Below are positions 62,712 to 64,000 of a stretch of DNA of 64,000 nucleotides, one piece after another. Position numbers and translations under genes: made by a program. The DNA is from JABLTI01 sp035528035 (GTDB lineage: Archaea > Asgardarchaeota > Heimdallarchaeia > JABLTI01): contig DATKZI010000017.1 of NCBI GenBank assembly GCA_035528035.1, positions 1-64,000 of the forward strand, written 5' to 3'. A model generated the notes under the pieces. The model searched no databases, was not told the DNA's origin, and saw only the letters and a program-made list of their open reading frames with translations. Every line of letters begins with the position of its first letter. Position 1 is the first letter of the stretch.

Positions 62712-64000
62712 CAAGTATCCTTCCCGAAAATTTCATCGATAGCTCGCTCACCTTTGACTCGAGCATCTTGTAAGTCAATCACTTCTTTTAAACCAACAAG
62801 ATTAAGACTAAGAATGAATTCCCCGGAAGAACTTTTTTCTTGGAGGAGAATCTTTCTATCAGCTAATCTACTACCAGCTTTGGAAACGAGTGTCTTATCA
62901 GCATACCCTAAAGCACGTCTGATCTCTTCATAACTTGCTTCTGATTTCTCAATTAGAAGAGCAATAATTCCTTTTACTGCTTTAGCAGAGACACCTGAAG
63001 CAATTGCTTCCTGGATCTCTTTCTTAATGGCTGGATGGCGAATAAATGAGAGAGCATCATCTGCAGAAATAGCAGCAACTGGTGATGATAAATTAATAGG
63101 CTCTAATTCAAGTGCTTTTTCTTTGAAGCCTAGAGAATCGATTGTCTCAAGTAGTTCTTGTAATTGATAACGCAATTTCTCCTTGACTTTAATGAATTCA
63201 TTTTGCTGATCAATAGTATTAGTTAGAATTTCATATTGCTGCTGTAAGTCTTGGTATTGTTTTTCAAGTGATTTCTTTTCTTTCTCGAGAGAATGACGTT
63301 CATCCAAGACTTGTTGTAAGGCTTCATTATCAGGGGAACCAGAAACAACCTTGAGCCTACCAACAAGATCAAGATTTTGATTCAATCGTTTGATATCCTC
63401 TTCTTTCTCTTGAAGTCTTTGCTCCAATCGTTGCACTTGTTGCTCAAGATTAACTATTCTATCCTTTCGCTCTTGCTGCTTTTGTTGCTCTTGTTCTGCT
63501 TGTTTCACCAGGTCCTTGATGATCGATTCAAGAGATCTATCCTTTGAGCGTTCAAGCTTAATGGTTTCTCCTAAAAGAGGAGTTTGTGCTAGGTCCTTGA
63601 TTCGCATTTTCCTGAATTTAACTAATTGTGAATTCTTGCCATCATAGATGAAAAATTGATTCTCAAGTTTCATCACTGCAGTTTTCTCAATGTTAGCATC
63701 AGTGAGGAAGTCTTTGATCTGGTCCAAGTCCGTCTTGTGAATAAGTTTGCCAAAAAGCCACATATTGCATTGGGTAATGATCGCCTTCGAAATATCTGCA
63801 GGGCGTTGAGTAATCCAGATGGAATTAATACCACGTTTTCTTCCACGCTTAGCGATATCGATTGCTAGGTCAACTGATTTAGGATCTTGTCCCTTACTTA
63901 GAATTTGAGGAGCGATTAATTGACACTCCTCAACAATGAAGAAAAGAGATCTGCGAAACTTACTGGCTGAAGCAAAAAGCTTTTCCTGGATCATTGCAGC
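62711..64000 (-). CDS. HerA/TraG-type ATPase with coiled coil and C-terminal winged helix (partial, N-terminus beyond window)
   Basis: About 430 C-terminal residues are visible; the frame runs open into the window edge. The first part has Walker B ('LFFIVEECQLIAPQ'), then 'IWITQRPADISKAIITQCN' (19 residues) and 'LIHKTDLDQIKDFL', the HerA sensor/arginine-finger segment. Walker A should lie just outside. A long Gln/Glu-rich coiled coil follows (about 170-290), then a winged helix near the end ('ASYEEIRRALGYADKTLVS', 19 residues). HerA-type pumps move DNA in repair or conjugation. The winged helix is an unusual addition. Confidence 0.82.
   Translation of the reverse strand, partial: AAMIQEKLFASASKFRRSLFFIVEECQLIAPQILSKGQDPKSVDLAIDIAKRGRKRGINSIWITQRPADISKAIITQCNMWLFGKLIHKTDLDQIKDFLTDANIEKTAVMKLENQFFIYDGKNSQLVKFRKMRIKDLAQTPLLGETIKLERSKDRSLESIIKDLVKQAEQEQQKQQERKDRIVNLEQQVQRLEQRLQEKEEDIKRLNQNLDLVGRLKVVSGSPDNEALQQVLDERHSLEKEKKSLEKQYQDLQQQYEILTNTIDQQNEFIKVKEKLRYQLQELLETIDSLGFKEKALELEPINLSSPVAAISADDALSFIRHPAIKKEIQEAIASGVSAKAVKGIIALLIEKSEASYEEIRRALGYADKTLVSKAGSRLADRKILLQEKSSSGEFILSLNLVGLKEVIDLQDARVKGERAIDEIFGKDT

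Noticed and set aside
1..64000. CRISPR arrays or long direct repeats.
   Set aside because: I saw no regularly spaced repeats of 20-40 bases on reading through; short hairpins at gene ends explain the visible repeats.

Overview
The window reads as an AT-rich (roughly one third G+C by eye) archaeal chromosome, most likely from an Asgard archaeon. The archaeal signs are an RNA polymerase subunit D carrying two 4Fe-4S motifs, RpoK, ribosomal proteins eS17, eL18 and eL13, an archaeal-type serine hydroxymethyltransferase, NadM-type NMN adenylyltransferase, RtcA, a MEMO-family protein, an intron-bearing tRNA-Tyr, frequent TTG/GTG starts and GAGGTGAT-like ribosome binding sites. The Asgard signs are proteins otherwise known mainly from eukaryotes: an ESCRT-II EAP30-domain protein (6275-6964) and a ribophorin I (OST1)-like membrane protein (55525-57612), together with an FtsZ and separate genes for the two halves of the eukaryotic lysine-degrading enzyme LKR/SDH. 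I cannot place it below the Asgard level from sequence alone.

Layout. 1-4400: two metallo-beta-lactamase-fold proteins (the first cut by the window edge), a broken isoprenylcysteine-methyltransferase-like gene and a large Ig-like surface protein. 4600-10700: eS17, an ATP-grasp ligase, EAP30, a beta-CASP RNase, RpoK, a coiled-coil/winged-helix protein and two small proteins. 10700-20800: MEMO, SHMT, an ATP-grasp enzyme with a coiled-coil partner, a Cys/Met PLP enzyme, eL13 with a long charged tail, and the TldD/TldE pair. 20900-28500: the operon rpoD-rpl18e-rpl13-rps9, then NadM, a DNA alkyltransferase, RtcA, a Nog1-like GTPase, a sugar epimerase and a nitrilase-family hydrolase. 28500-40000: two zinc-ribbon membrane proteins, CopA with CopZ, PLP enzymes, a transporter, GNAT, an esterase and Sir2. 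39700-46700: tandem DUF6512 proteins and the saccharopine/lysine region, which also holds a primase-like protein and a structured intergenic element. 46700-60800: membrane proteins, a flavoprotein, tRNA-Tyr, surface-sugar genes (DUF354, a hexapeptide acetyltransferase), a PHP hydrolase, a tRNA methylthiotransferase, ribophorin I, a Vps29/YfcE phosphoesterase, tRNA-Gln and FtsZ.

60800-64000 looks like the edge of an integrated mobile element: a ribbon-helix-helix protein facing a tightly coupled operon of a HerA-type ATPase (running off the window), a 62-codon coiled-coil gene and a complete tyrosine recombinase.

Gene density is high. Convergent gene pairs are commonly separated by short hairpins followed by T-runs. 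The longest stretch without a convincing gene is 38347-38646, which holds only two short out-of-frame hydrophobic fragments. The other intergenic gaps are below 300 bases and hold promoters, terminators or nothing I can recognise.
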